Positions 35,801 through 44,872 are shown, counted from the stretch's first letter. The stretch is 64,000 nucleotides of DNA from Chitinophaga filiformis (GCF_900102545.1 NZ_FNBN01000003.1:1322295-1386294); one strand, 5' to 3'. Notes: generated from the letters alone by a model not told the origin. Numbers and translations are program-made.

Positions 35801-37236
35801 CTGCTGAAATAAGCAAGGAGCGGATCAATTATGCGGCATTTACCAGTGCCTTAATTGCACCATCTAAATTAGAATCGTCAGTTTTAGGCAATCCACTTGA
35901 GGAGAAGGCCAGCATCCAGCTTTATGATGCTTCTGGTAACATTACGCAGTATCGTGAAAGGAATGGCCTGTCGAGTGCTTTAATATATGATTACAATAAT
36001 AGCCTGGTAGTAGCCAAAGCTGCCAATGCAGTGTTAACAGATATTGCTTATAGTGGCTTTGAAACGTCTTCTACAGGAAACTGGCAGATGGGGACTGCAA
36101 GAAATACCACAACATCTCTGACGGGAAAAGCTTCATATACATTGTCAGGCGGAGATATTGGTAAGACGGGACTTGACGGTACCAAAACATATATGGTTTC
36201 ATATTGGGCTAAAGGTGCATCTGCCACCGTGAATGGGCAATCAGGTACAGCTGGAAAGACAATTAATGGCTGGACATTCTATCAGCATAAACTGGCTGCA
36301 GGAGCCACTACTATTACTGTAAAGGGTACTGTAATAATTGATGAACTGCGACTGCTTCCACAAAATGCGATGATGCAAACATTCGTTCATGATCCTTTGA
36401 TAGGAATGACAGCTCAGAGTGATGCCAATAATGCAATTTCCTATTTCGATTATGATGGCTTTAACCGGTTGTTGCAGGTCAGGGACGCATACGGTAATAT
36501 TCTTAAAAGGTATGAGTATAGTTATGTGCGACCTGTAAGTCAGCCAACCACTTCTATTTACTTTAATGTACAGAAGGTGGCGACCTTTAAAAAGAATGAC
36601 TGTACTATCGGGGATGGGTCAGTGCTTACATATGTTGTTCCGGCCGAGAAATATAAGTCATATGTTAGTCAGGCTGACGCAGATGCATATGCAGATGCCG
36701 AGATCAATGCAAATGGTCAGAACTATGCAAATACTACTGGTACCTGTAATTTCTATAATGTAGCGAAAAGTAAGGTTTTCACTCCCACGACCTGTGGATT
36801 AGGGTATGTCGGTAGCCCTTATAACTATGTGGTACCGGCCGGGCGATATATAGTGCAAACCAGTCAGGCTGCAGCAGATTCATTGGCGCAGCGTGAGATA
36901 GACATATATGGACAGAGTTATGCTGACTCGCATGGGACTTGTGTTCCTGATCCTACTGCAAACTTTTTTGTAGGTGAATGTCCTACTGCCGGAGTGTCTA
37001 CATTTTCTGTGACTATTACGAATATTAACGGTGTGGTGTTGTATCAGTATGAGTTCAAGGGAATTGGAGATCCGGTATTACCATACAAAGAAATGTTACC
37101 TGCAAGTAATAGTTATGTGGTGAAGATACAAGGTATGCAGCCTTTCAACGCAATAGTAAATGGTGTTGAGCAGGCGGTTTCGGGAGTTAAATCCTGGAAT
37201 GTATCCACGCCTATTATTATCGAAGTCTATAAATAG
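32896..37236 (+). CDS. Giant RHS-repeat-type surface protein with DUF5977 repeats
   Basis: Secreted protein of 1446 residues. A signal peptide (1-28, ending YIAKSQS) is followed by an N-terminal beta region (AASLGKFGAWPVSYYTGVAN, then LPISLGYHGSGVRVEEVSAG) typical of SpvB/RHS-like shells. Scattered YD-type repeats include FDYDGFNRLLQVRDAYGN (about 1185-1202). Two DUF5977 repeats lie near 1222-1355; each has the pattern Cys, Tyr-Val-Val-Pro-Ala, Ser-Gln-Ala-Asp/Ala and a closing Gly-Thr-Cys. No HINT, T9SS tail or toxin tip is obvious. It is 15 bases upstream of a second RHS protein on the same strand, so they form one unit; it may present or package the second protein. Confidence 0.85.
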   Translation: MSKFSVRSIFCVPFIICLLGTYIAKSQSKAGSLSNGFIPEVVPPSPTAASLGKFGAWPVSYYTGVANVSVSIYDVKEGKLSLPISLGYHGSGVRVEEVSAGTGVGWTLNAGGAITRTIIGLADNDPNGYLTRLKSGIVLQDNYALNNVNTFLYFNKVTDGEIDTEPDAYFYNFNGRSGKFFFDEKGNFHSIPENALKLTKNPFMSGSAANIWEIVDESGTIYTFGSTDGVSGGVEQTRIADGSPGSFEFFDNAWYLTSIISADKSDTISLQYVDKSESYTLKSTQSLKELTSPMTYQPALNSSWTTILHTSTVLYNGTPNSDPMNTRQLTTGKGGLSSIRWSQGEVRFKSNTARQDMLSGTLLDSIEVVATGTGSLVKKFLFQYSYTGNRYYLDSVSEYNKSRTDKMTHSFYYYSGLPSRFSNSQDHWGYFNGAGNSNLLPNNSKLQTILSANREPDEAAMKAGTLWRIKYPTGGYTDFDYEAHRYQASVTPGAPTTVVGSNTIWVSNYNPKMPRGFDSTATFVVTETQSDATIEIEFTDYFKPPMKDRAWLPYVKLERLSGSTYVQTNYWNAFDLFPGGNIPANPDGSYNVIVPKTTFNLPSGSYRITVDNTCSYFDCGEEWQKGHILAGITFRTQSTSTTPGAPPPPIAGGLRIKSIKNYDNIGTAPVEIKKFEYSPGILLTYPAYIHYYAVDMWGSSEQMYDLCKTNFANYIEETSSSQVILGVTQGASVGYQEVREYNVDNNSIDNGYTKYNYLFTADSSNSYYFDHTYWPGLDIAAANNSIPVNNYDYKRGLLSEKTVYVKKGSSYAPVSRVKDEYAFNDGDTTLLYRRLKALRVKKLRTVLYPCGNEQDGYFIPATDEYKNDYGYGIYNLVTSWVQKTSTEETMYNPDDGTSLTSLTRYYYDNKKHLGVTRTVTTDSKNQTFTTYTKYPDEMVSGGSTVPYSDMVSRNMIGNVVEQRIVKNDTAEISKERINYAAFTSALIAPSKLESSVLGNPLEEKASIQLYDASGNITQYRERNGLSSALIYDYNNSLVVAKAANAVLTDIAYSGFETSSTGNWQMGTARNTTTSLTGKASYTLSGGDIGKTGLDGTKTYMVSYWAKGASATVNGQSGTAGKTINGWTFYQHKLAAGATTITVKGTVIIDELRLLPQNAMMQTFVHDPLIGMTAQSDANNAISYFDYDGFNRLLQVRDAYGNILKRYEYSYVRPVSQPTTSIYFNVQKVATFKKNDCTIGDGSVLTYVVPAEKYKSYVSQADADAYADAEINANGQNYANTTGTCNFYNVAKSKVFTPTTCGLGYVGSPYNYVVPAGRYIVQTSQAAADSLAQREIDIYGQSYADSHGTCVPDPTANFFVGECPTAGVSTFSVTITNINGVVLYQYEFKGIGDPVLPYKEMLPASNSYVVKIQGMQPFNAIVNGVEQAVSGVKSWNVSTPIIIEVYK

Positions 37237-37251
37237 TCGAATTATATAAGT

Positions 37252-40200
37252 TTGCTTTTTATGAAAAAGTTTCAGCGTGTATTTTGCTGGGTGTTATTGT
37301 TGCTTATTCCGGGCTTTTTATCTGCCCAAAATAAACCCGGTGGAACGCGTAGTACAGCTACGGCGGTAACGGTTCCAGCAGCATACAACACTACCTCGAT
37401 CAACTATATCAGAACCTGGGAGCCGGATAAGCCTTTGACGGATACTGCTGCAGTTATATCAACCAGCAGGCTGGTAAGGGAGGTGAAACAGACCACACAG
37501 TACTTTGATGGTCTTGGTCGCCCAATACAGACGGTCTCAAAGGGAATCAGCAGTGAAGGGAAGGACCTGGTGGCGCCAGTGATATATGATAATTATGGAA
37601 GGGAGCAATACAAATATCTTCCCTATGTACAGCAGTCTGGTAATTTGAATGATGGGAAGTTTAAGACTGATCCTTTTAATGCGCAGAGAGCATTTTATCA
37701 GAATGGCGTAATTAACCCGGGTGTTACTGGTGAGAATATTTACTATAGCCAGCAGGAGTTTGAGCAGTCGCCGCTTAACAGACCGCTTAAATCTTATGCA
37801 CCGGGTAATAGTTGGGTGAATCATCCTGTAGAGAGCCGGTATCAGGTAAATGCGGTTGCTGATTCAGTGAGGTTGTGGAATATCGGAACAGGTATACCCA
37901 CCAGTACTGGCAACTATGCTGCCGGACAGTTACAAGAGAATGTGACTATTGACGAGCAAGGGAGTCAGGTGGTAGAGTATAAGGATAAGCAGGGGCAGGT
38001 GATACTAAAAAAAGTGCAGATAGCTGCTATTCCTGGTACAGGACATATTGGCTGGTTATGTACGTATTACGTGTATGACGATCTGGGAAGTCTTCGCTTT
38101 GTTATACCTCCATTGGCTGTAGAGGCTATAAAAGGCCCATGGATTATAAGTACAGCTATTGCTGATGAATTGTGTTTCCAGTATCAATACGATGCAAGGC
38201 AACGCATGGTGGTGAAAAAGGTACCTGGTGCCGGAAGAGTATTTATGGTATATGATGTGCGGGACAGGCTTGTATTTACGCAGGACTCCGTTCAGCGGAC
38301 GAAGTCGCCTATGGAATGGTTGGTTACTTTCTACGATGACCTGAACCGTCCCACAATGACAGCTATTTATAAGGGTTCATCTACGAGGGAAGCTTTGCAG
38401 ACGAGTATGAATGCTGCTCCGGCATCCCAATCTATTTCTTATGTAGCGCCGGCAGAAGCAGATCTGAGTCTGTATACTCATGACGGTAGTCCTTTATATA
38501 CAGCTACTAACAGCATTACAATATTGGATGGATTTGATTCTGGTGCAGGAGGTGCAACTGAGGCAAAAATTGATCCTGCTGCAGGTGATACGACAGTAAT
38601 AACAGCTACTAATCCATTGCCGAATATATCTACGTCAGCTTTAACACCTCTTACCTATACCTTTTACGATAATTATAATTATTCCGGTAAGCTGGCTTTC
38701 GTGGGCACTGATACTGGCAAATTAGCGGCTGCAGATACGCTATATCCAGAGAAACTGCCGGTAAGTAATATGACCATTGGCTTAGTAACAGGTACTAAAG
38801 TAAGGGTATTGGGAACTAATAAGTGGTTGACGACAACAACTTACTACAATGATAAGGGGCGTGCTTTCCAAGTGATAAGTGAGAACAATCTGGGAGGCAA
38901 AGATGTACTGACAACGCTGTACAACTTTAAAGGGGCTGTGCTGGCGACTTATCTTCGTCATCAAAATCCTCAAAGTGCTACATTGCAAAGTACGTTGCTG
39001 ACAAGTATGACCTATGATCAGGGAGGTCGATTGTTAACCGTGAAGAAACAGTTGAATGATGATGTAAGTCAGGAGCGACTGATAGCTGCAAGTAGCTACG
39101 ATGAACTGGGGCAATTAAAGCTGAAACGTTTAGGTGTAGGTTCTTCCGGTAGTGTAATTGACAGCTTGAACTATACATATAATATCCGGGGCTGGTTACA
39201 GGGTATTAACAAGAACTTTGTAAACAGCGGAACTAGTACATCTAACTGGTTTGGTCAGGAGCTGAGTTATGACTATGGATTTGATTCCAGTCTGTACAAT
39301 GGTAATATATCTGGTGTGAAGTGGAAAACCCGTGCAGATAGTGCCTGGGCATATGGTTATAGTTATGATAAGGCTAATCGGTTAACAGGCGCGTACTTCA
39401 CTCAGAAGAATGGTGGTAGCTGGGCGCAGGATAAAAAGGATTTTACAGTTAGTAATCTGACTTATGATGCTAATGGTAATATCAGATCCATGTGGCAGAA
39501 GGGGATGATCGGAACAAGTATTGATACGATAGATCGTTTAAGTTATACCTACCTGACCAATAGTAACAAGCTGGCTGCAGTAGCTGACCCCAATCCCGCT
39601 AAAACAGCGTCTGCAAAACTGGGGGATTTCATTGACGGAACTAACAGTGGTAATGACTATTTCTATGATGGAAATGGGAATATGGTGGCAGATTCCAATA
39701 AGCACATCAGTTCAATTGCGTATAATCATCTGAATCTTCCTTCGGTCATTACGGTTGCGGGGAAAGGTACGATAACTTACGAGTATGATGCTATGGGGAA
39801 TAAGCTGAGTAAGACTGTATTGGATAATACAGTCAGCCCTTCCAGGATAACTGTGACTGATTATGCGGGGATATTTGTATACAGGCAAGATAGCCTGGAG
39901 TTGATTAGCCATGAAGAAGGTCGTATCCGCCCTGTTTATAAAAGCGGACAACCTATACAATATGCTTATGACTATTTTGAGAAGGATCACCTGGGGAATG
40001 TAAGAACAGTATTGACCGATCAAACAGACTTTACAATGTATACGGCTACCATGGAAACAGCCGTAGCCGCTCAGGAAGTAACGTTGTTTAGTAACGTGGA
40101 AGAGACCCGTGCAGAGGTACCCTCCGGCTATCCTGCCGACCAGACTACTGAAGAGAACAAGTTTGCTGCGAAGTTGAATGCGAAGGCAGGTGGGAAGAAG

Positions 40201-41694
40201 ATAGGCCCATCTCTGGTATTGCGGGTAATGGCTGGTGATACAGTTCGGATCAAGGCAAAGGCATTTTATAAGTCCCAGGGGCCGGATAATAACAATGGAA
40301 AGACCCCGGTAGAGGATATGGTTGCGGGGCTGGTACAGGCGTTCGGTGGCTCCGCAAGTGGAAATGGATCACATGCTTCTGAAGCGATTTCTAATAGTAC
40401 GCCTTTTAACACAGATTTCTACAACAATAATTATCAACGTTTAAAGGAGAAGAATAACGATAATGGGCAAGCAAATCGTCCAAAGGCGTATTTGAGCTTT
40501 GTTTTATTCAATGATGATTTTAAACTAGTGGAGGATAATAGTGGGGTGAGACAGGTGAAGGAGAGCCCTGATGAGCTGCAGGAGTTAGGAGTGGAAAAAA
40601 TGGCAATCGAAGAGACTGGATTTTTGTATGTTTATACAAGTAATGAGAGTCAGCAGGATGTGTTCTTTGATAATGTAGTGTTGGGAGTGAATAGTGGGCC
40701 GTTGTTGGAAGAGACGCATTATTATCCGTTTGGGTTGACGATGGCGGGGATTAGCTCAAAGAACATATTAGTCGCAGAGAATAGAATTCAGTTTATGAGT
40801 AAGGAAAAACAAAATAAGGAATTTGGGGATGGGACTGGATTGGAATGGAGCGACTTTGGTAGTAGAATGTTTAATCTGCAAATTGGGCGCTGGAATCATT
40901 TGGATCCGCTAGCTGATAAATATCAGCCAGTAAGCCCCTATAGCTTTACTTCTAATAATCCTGTATTATTTATAGATATAGATGGAAGAGATATAATCCC
41001 AGGCTCTGGTTGGACTGGTTCATCATATGAAGCAACTTACAACAAACTGTACGGGCAGGCTTCATTTAAATTATTAACCAACAGATTTGAGGGAACAAAA
41101 GAAAGAAATATTCTCCTTAGTGTTCAGGCGCTAGATCCTAGAGGTAGAAATTCGGATGGGAGAACAATCCCTCAAGCTGCGTCATCTACAGCGCAATCAA
41201 ATGGAGGATATTTAATGACAACAGGTAATACTAATATGTCATTTTTTGAAAATGAACCTAAGAATAGGGGTGCAGCGGATAATTACAATTCCCTGGGACA
41301 AGCGGCTGTTATAACTCATGAGTTTTTACATGCAAATTCGCATTACGAGATAGATGATGCAACATCTTATAAATGGGGAGGAGAGGCTACTCTGTCGTAT
41401 GGGAAATACCTGGGCAAAATGCAATCTGTATTGAAGGATTTTGTCACAGCAAATAATATGGAGGGGGTGTCTGATCTCGATATAAAAGCAATAAGCGCTA
41501 TCGGTATTGGCATACAAGATAAAAGTAATAATATTATTAGTGAAGTAGCGGATATCGTAGGAGAGTATTCAAAATCAGTTTTGGGAGTGACTTTGGATAA
41601 TGGTTCCTCCGAGTATGGGAATAAATTAGCCGCTGCTTACCAGGTTATGAAAGAGGATGTTACAAGTCGGTTATTAATAAAAAAAAGTAAGTAA
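37252..41694 (+). CDS. RHS-core polymorphic toxin with putative HExxH metallopeptidase tip
   Basis: 1480 residues. Signal peptide (1-24, ending GFLSAQ), an N-terminal DUF6443-like domain (about 40-170, with TTQYFDGLGRPIQTVSKG), a long series of YD repeats (about 270-900), and the RHS-associated core near 900-1245 (YDYFEKDHLGNVRTVLTD, then HLDPLADKYQPVSPYSFTSN and DIDGRDI). After this conserved junction the last 235 residues are a unique tip. The tip contains AVITHEFLHANSHYE with the zinc motif HExxH at 1356-1360. In polymorphic toxins the tip is the effector, so a peptidase toxin is the best reading. Its TAA is directly followed by the ATG of a small lipoprotein, the likely immunity protein. 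Other ligands of the zinc are not identified. Confidence 0.85.
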   Translation: MLFMKKFQRVFCWVLLLLIPGFLSAQNKPGGTRSTATAVTVPAAYNTTSINYIRTWEPDKPLTDTAAVISTSRLVREVKQTTQYFDGLGRPIQTVSKGISSEGKDLVAPVIYDNYGREQYKYLPYVQQSGNLNDGKFKTDPFNAQRAFYQNGVINPGVTGENIYYSQQEFEQSPLNRPLKSYAPGNSWVNHPVESRYQVNAVADSVRLWNIGTGIPTSTGNYAAGQLQENVTIDEQGSQVVEYKDKQGQVILKKVQIAAIPGTGHIGWLCTYYVYDDLGSLRFVIPPLAVEAIKGPWIISTAIADELCFQYQYDARQRMVVKKVPGAGRVFMVYDVRDRLVFTQDSVQRTKSPMEWLVTFYDDLNRPTMTAIYKGSSTREALQTSMNAAPASQSISYVAPAEADLSLYTHDGSPLYTATNSITILDGFDSGAGGATEAKIDPAAGDTTVITATNPLPNISTSALTPLTYTFYDNYNYSGKLAFVGTDTGKLAAADTLYPEKLPVSNMTIGLVTGTKVRVLGTNKWLTTTTYYNDKGRAFQVISENNLGGKDVLTTLYNFKGAVLATYLRHQNPQSATLQSTLLTSMTYDQGGRLLTVKKQLNDDVSQERLIAASSYDELGQLKLKRLGVGSSGSVIDSLNYTYNIRGWLQGINKNFVNSGTSTSNWFGQELSYDYGFDSSLYNGNISGVKWKTRADSAWAYGYSYDKANRLTGAYFTQKNGGSWAQDKKDFTVSNLTYDANGNIRSMWQKGMIGTSIDTIDRLSYTYLTNSNKLAAVADPNPAKTASAKLGDFIDGTNSGNDYFYDGNGNMVADSNKHISSIAYNHLNLPSVITVAGKGTITYEYDAMGNKLSKTVLDNTVSPSRITVTDYAGIFVYRQDSLELISHEEGRIRPVYKSGQPIQYAYDYFEKDHLGNVRTVLTDQTDFTMYTATMETAVAAQEVTLFSNVEETRAEVPSGYPADQTTEENKFAAKLNAKAGGKKIGPSLVLRVMAGDTVRIKAKAFYKSQGPDNNNGKTPVEDMVAGLVQAFGGSASGNGSHASEAISNSTPFNTDFYNNNYQRLKEKNNDNGQANRPKAYLSFVLFNDDFKLVEDNSGVRQVKESPDELQELGVEKMAIEETGFLYVYTSNESQQDVFFDNVVLGVNSGPLLEETHYYPFGLTMAGISSKNILVAENRIQFMSKEKQNKEFGDGTGLEWSDFGSRMFNLQIGRWNHLDPLADKYQPVSPYSFTSNNPVLFIDIDGRDIIPGSGWTGSSYEATYNKLYGQASFKLLTNRFEGTKERNILLSVQALDPRGRNSDGRTIPQAASSTAQSNGGYLMTTGNTNMSFFENEPKNRGAADNYNSLGQAAVITHEFLHANSHYEIDDATSYKWGGEATLSYGKYLGKMQSVLKDFVTANNMEGVSDLDIKAISAIGIGIQDKSNNIISEVADIVGEYSKSVLGVTLDNGSSEYGNKLAAAYQVMKEDVTSRLLIKKSK

Positions 41695-42315
41695 ATGAGA
41701 CTTTCTATTATTATGATGCTTTTGTTGGTCTGCTGTAGAACGCTAAAAGAACCGAGTAAAGTTGCATCTAAATTGGAATTAAAATATTATTCGGACAGTT
41801 GTGGCCAATACTTGGAATATAGTCGTGAATATATTAATGATTCCAGCTACATTGAGAGAATAGAAAATAGGGTTGATTCTTTAATTCTCAAAGGTGGGAA
41901 ATTATTTACATTACATCAAGGATGCGTGTATAAAATAATTGATACAGAAGAGGATTTTGTAAGAAACAGGAAAATGCCTCGGTATTATTTTTACGGTGTA
42001 AATCCAGTTGATACTATATTGAAGCCTGGAGAATCAAATTTGCGGCATAATATAAGACTTCAAGAATCAGTTATTGCAGTCATCCCATTTAAAGAAGCAT
42101 TCATTAACGGTAAAAGTGTATTTCTATATTATTTGATAGGAGATTGTTACCCGTTAAGTGATGAGAAATGCATAGCGTCCAGTATTATAAACGGGCACTA
42201 CACTATTCTTTATTTTGAAGATGGGATCGGTTATGTAGGATATCAAGTGGGGAAGTCGGGTTGTAGGTTTGACATCACAGCAGAATCTTATAAGATTTTA
42301 AAAATAAGAAAATAA
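41695..42315 (+). CDS. Lipoprotein, candidate immunity protein to the RHS tip
   Basis: 206 residues, no recognised family. The signal is a short lipoprotein type (MRLSIIMMLLLVCC, lipid cysteine 13 or 14). The mature part is AT-rich coded and hydrophilic, with an extended beta pattern (YYFYGVNPVDTILKPGES, SVFLYYLIGDCYPLSDEK). It starts on the base after the toxin stop, with zero gap, which indicates translational coupling. A lipoprotein anchored in the envelope would fit protection against an envelope-acting or incoming peptidase. The role is inferred from position only. Confidence 0.75.
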   Translation: MRLSIIMMLLLVCCRTLKEPSKVASKLELKYYSDSCGQYLEYSREYINDSSYIERIENRVDSLILKGGKLFTLHQGCVYKIIDTEEDFVRNRKMPRYYFYGVNPVDTILKPGESNLRHNIRLQESVIAVIPFKEAFINGKSVFLYYLIGDCYPLSDEKCIASSIINGHYTILYFEDGIGYVGYQVGKSGCRFDITAESYKILKIRK

Positions 42316-42351
42316 GTAAAGAGTCGCGATCAATAAAGAAAACGAAAGGCC

Positions 42352-42393
42352 CAGCGATACATGTTCTTATGAGATAGGTAATTACTATCGCTG
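42352..42393 (+). terminator. Hairpin after the candidate immunity gene
   Basis: CAGCGATA (42352-42359) pairs with TATCGCTG (42386-42393). Flanking AAAGAAAA and TTTTCTTT (about 42336-42343 and 42396-42404) extend the pairing, followed by T-rich sequence, 36 bases after the stop at 42315. It may end the RHS transcript. Confidence 0.5.
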
Positions 42394-42475
42394 AGATTTT
42401 CTTTTGGTTTATTTTGTTACTGGAGACGTATGCCGGCTTTAAATATCGTCGCTAATGCAGATGCCCACCTTCAGT

Positions 42476-42520
42476 CAACAACTCCTCCAACACCGTCGCT
42501 TGGTTATGCTGCTATTCCTC
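42476..42520 (-). pseudogene. Relic of the yeaO-like (DUF488) 3' end, copy A
   Basis: Read on the minus strand this 45-base stretch encodes HNQATVLEELL, preceded by GAG GAA TAG CAG, closely matching the C-terminal EEHNQAVVLEELLGEE of the intact DUF488 gene at 47450-47797. It has an internal stop and no upstream open frame, so it is a decayed fragment. Confidence 0.7.
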
Positions 42521-42711
42521 ACAGTAATCGTAAGCATGAGCTCCTCTTTTCCTAGACCATCGTTTATGTCGAAAATAGGATTGGTGATGAAGTGGATACT
42601 TCAAATGTAGGTTTAGCATCATGGCGGAGTCCCATAAGCCGATCAAAAAGACAACTGAGTAAATTGGAGGAAAATTACAGATCATTGGGCCTTTTAAAAA
42701 TGGATTTTACC

Positions 42712-43263
42712 ATGAGAAAAAACATCTCTTTCGTATTATTTTTATCGCTGTTTTCCGTGGGCTGCAGTTCATCCAGGAAAAGCTTATCGCAACCATTAAA
42801 AGGAGATTCAATTCAGATAGCTATAGGCGAGTTTTCAGAAAAATGTAAACTATACAAACAGTCTTCAACGTTTTACGTGAAGCTGTTAAGCCCAAAGAAA
42901 TACAGCGACATGGTAGTGGTGTCAAATGTAAAAAGTGGCACAAAGATGTTATTAAAGCCTGATGCAACTATTGGAAGCAAGGGGAAGCTGCCTTTTAGAT
43001 ACTTTGAAAAGGATGGAAAGCTCTTTTTTTGGAGAGATGAAGATTATGTACTCACGGAAGATGCGCTTGCTGTTTACCGGCGGTATAATGTAGAACAGGA
43101 AGACCCGGATAACAAGATTGGTATACCTGATCCTGTGATAAATGACAAATAGAAAGGAGCTGCCTACTTTTTCTGTAAGAATAATCTGGCTATATATAAG
43201 CGGGTCGTTTCCAGCGTAGCTGTTGGTGAGTATGATCCTCCTGTTTTGAAGTGCCAAAAGTGA
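42712..43263 (+). pseudogene. Lipoprotein paralogue broken by an in-frame amber codon
   Basis: The reading frame from ATG 42712 (MRKNISFVLFLSLFSVGC, lipid Cys18) stops at TAG 43150-43152 but continues open to TGA 43261-43263. The continued part encodes a tail matching the paralogue at 45393-45959 (KGAAYFFCKNNLAIYKRVVS against KGADYFFCKDNLAIYKRVIS). The paralogue has CAG where this has TAG, so a single C-to-T change made the stop. If the short form is still translated, it ends at about residue 146. An alternative start at 42700 adds MDFT. The function of the family is unknown. Confidence 0.8.
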
Positions 43264-43503
43264 TCGATAATTAAGTGCTTGCTTTTATTGAAGGGAGAAC
43301 AGTCGTTCTATAACAGAACCGGCAGTTTTCTGTTTTGTGTGGTTCTTATCCTGTTGGAAGCATAGCAGAGTTTTTCTGGATTGAAGTCTATAATATGCTG
43401 GAAAATATAAGTCTTTGCCACTAATATGAAATGGATAATTATTTAAACTTTTCCTCCTCTGGGCATCTTGCGTCTTTTTAATGGATCCTTTAGTTACTGA
43501 TCT

Positions 43504-44067
43504 ATGAAGAAATTTATTATAACTATAATAGCTGTATATTCAATAGTATTTGAAGGTTGCAGTTTGCCTAAAAACGGAATAAAGCAATTTGAAGAAAAAA
43601 ATGATGCTATTCAAATTGCGATAAAAAACTTTTCAGCCAACTGTAAACTGTATAAAAGGGGGACAGTTTTCAGCGTTGCAGTATATAGCTTAAAAGATTA
43701 TAAGGATTTAGTTGTTGTCAGAATCGGAAAGAATCGTAGGAAATTACTTCTTAAATCGGATGTTGCTGTCGGTAGTAAAACCAAGCTACCTTCACGGTAT
43801 TTTGAAAAAGATGGAAGATTATTTTTTTGGTGGGACAATGATTATGCTTTAAGTCAGGAAGCTCTCGCTGTCTTCCAAAAGTATGGTTTATTGGAGAGGG
43901 AGAATGATCATGAGGGCGAGATGCTCCTCATAGATACGGATGATTCACAAAAGGCAGCACATTATTATTTTTGTAAAGATAACTTTGTCAAGTATAAAAG
44001 AGTTATTACAAATATAGGAATTGGCTATTATACGCCACCACATCCGAAATGTGGTGTAGATAAATAA
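43504..44067 (+). CDS. Lipoprotein, divergent paralogue of the broken gene upstream
   Basis: 187 residues with a lipoprotein signal (MKKFIITIIAVYSIVFEGC, Cys19). It shares the family core with the genes at 42712 and 45393: IQIAI..FS..CKLYK, then LLKSDVAVGSKTKLPSRYFE, FFWWDNDYALSQEALAVF and a tail YYFCKDNFVKYKRVITNIGI ending in PPHPKC. The conserved cysteines near residues 52, 158 and 183 may pair. Unlike the amber-bearing copy, the frame is intact. It has an AT-rich base composition like the rest of this array. It is a likely orphan immunity protein, by location. Confidence 0.75.
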   Translation: MKKFIITIIAVYSIVFEGCSLPKNGIKQFEEKNDAIQIAIKNFSANCKLYKRGTVFSVAVYSLKDYKDLVVVRIGKNRRKLLLKSDVAVGSKTKLPSRYFEKDGRLFFWWDNDYALSQEALAVFQKYGLLERENDHEGEMLLIDTDDSQKAAHYYFCKDNFVKYKRVITNIGIGYYTPPHPKCGVDK

Positions 44068-44093
44068 TATAGTAGAAGACAGTAGAAGCCGCC

Positions 44094-44141
44094 TTAAAGT
44101 AACAATTCCTTCAGCGCTACTGCTTGGTTATACTCCTCATT
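44094..44141 (-). pseudogene. Relic of the yeaO-like (DUF488) 3' end, copy B
   Basis: Minus-strand translation gives NEEYNQAVALKELLL followed by TAA, clearly related to EEHNQAVVLEELLGEE at the end of the intact gene at 47450. Only this C-terminal scrap remains in the 161-base gap between two lipoprotein/secreted genes. Confidence 0.65.
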
Positions 44142-44228
44142 GGAACTACGGCTAATTTCAACTCAGGACATGTTATGAAGGCACCGAAGAAAAAGGACGG
44201 TTCTTAGACATAAAATATCATACAAAAA

Positions 44229-44765
44229 ATGAGAACGTTTCTATTGTCCACATTTTTAGGATTGTGGTATACTGTAGCACAATGTCAAGACTGTTCTAAG
44301 TTGTACGAGCAGACAGCATTTGATTTTTTTCTGGATAGCATTTTTGCAAATGAGTTTCCTACAGTTAACAGGATTTATTACGACAAGCAGATAGGTAGCG
44401 AGTTGAGTTTTTTACGTCGTCCTGTAGCTTTCGAAGAGTATAGTAAACGCATTGATAGTGTTCAAATGGTAGAACGGAGGAAAAGAATAGAGGCGGCTCG
44501 CGCCTTTGACTTGAATGCTTATAGCCTGCATCCAAAGGATGAGTACAGTTATAAATTAAAAGAAATTGTACCTGAGGTTTGGAGAAGAAAGAAATGGAAA
44601 ACAATTGTTGCAGTGTATGTGAATAAGAGGTTGGCGCTACATCCCGGATTGACTATTGTCGAGCTGGTTGCAAGGCACAATTATTATAGGTTTCACTATT
44701 TCTTTGAAATAAGTGAGGAAAGAAACAATGTCATAAGATGGTATAAGACGATAATTGATATCTAG
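44229..44765 (+). CDS. Hypothetical secreted protein of the immunity array
   Basis: 178 residues, not recognised. The signal peptide spans about 1-19 (MRTFLLSTFLGLWYTVAQC); the Cys at 19 or 22 could be lipid-modified but the context is not a clean lipobox. The mature part is basic and helical (RIDSVQMVERRKRIEAARAF, VWRRKKWKTIVAVYVNKRLA) with aromatic ends. It stands between relic B and another small secreted protein. Confidence 0.7.
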   Translation: MRTFLLSTFLGLWYTVAQCQDCSKLYEQTAFDFFLDSIFANEFPTVNRIYYDKQIGSELSFLRRPVAFEEYSKRIDSVQMVERRKRIEAARAFDLNAYSLHPKDEYSYKLKEIVPEVWRRKKWKTIVAVYVNKRLALHPGLTIVELVARHNYYRFHYFFEISEERNNVIRWYKTIIDI

Positions 44766-44872
44766 TATAGGTGTAAAGCAGTCACGATAGGTGTTTAATT
44801 TTTTCGCAAGGATAACTTAGTAAATTCCTTTAACTGCCGTTTACACCGAACTGTAAAAAAAGTGATTCAAAA

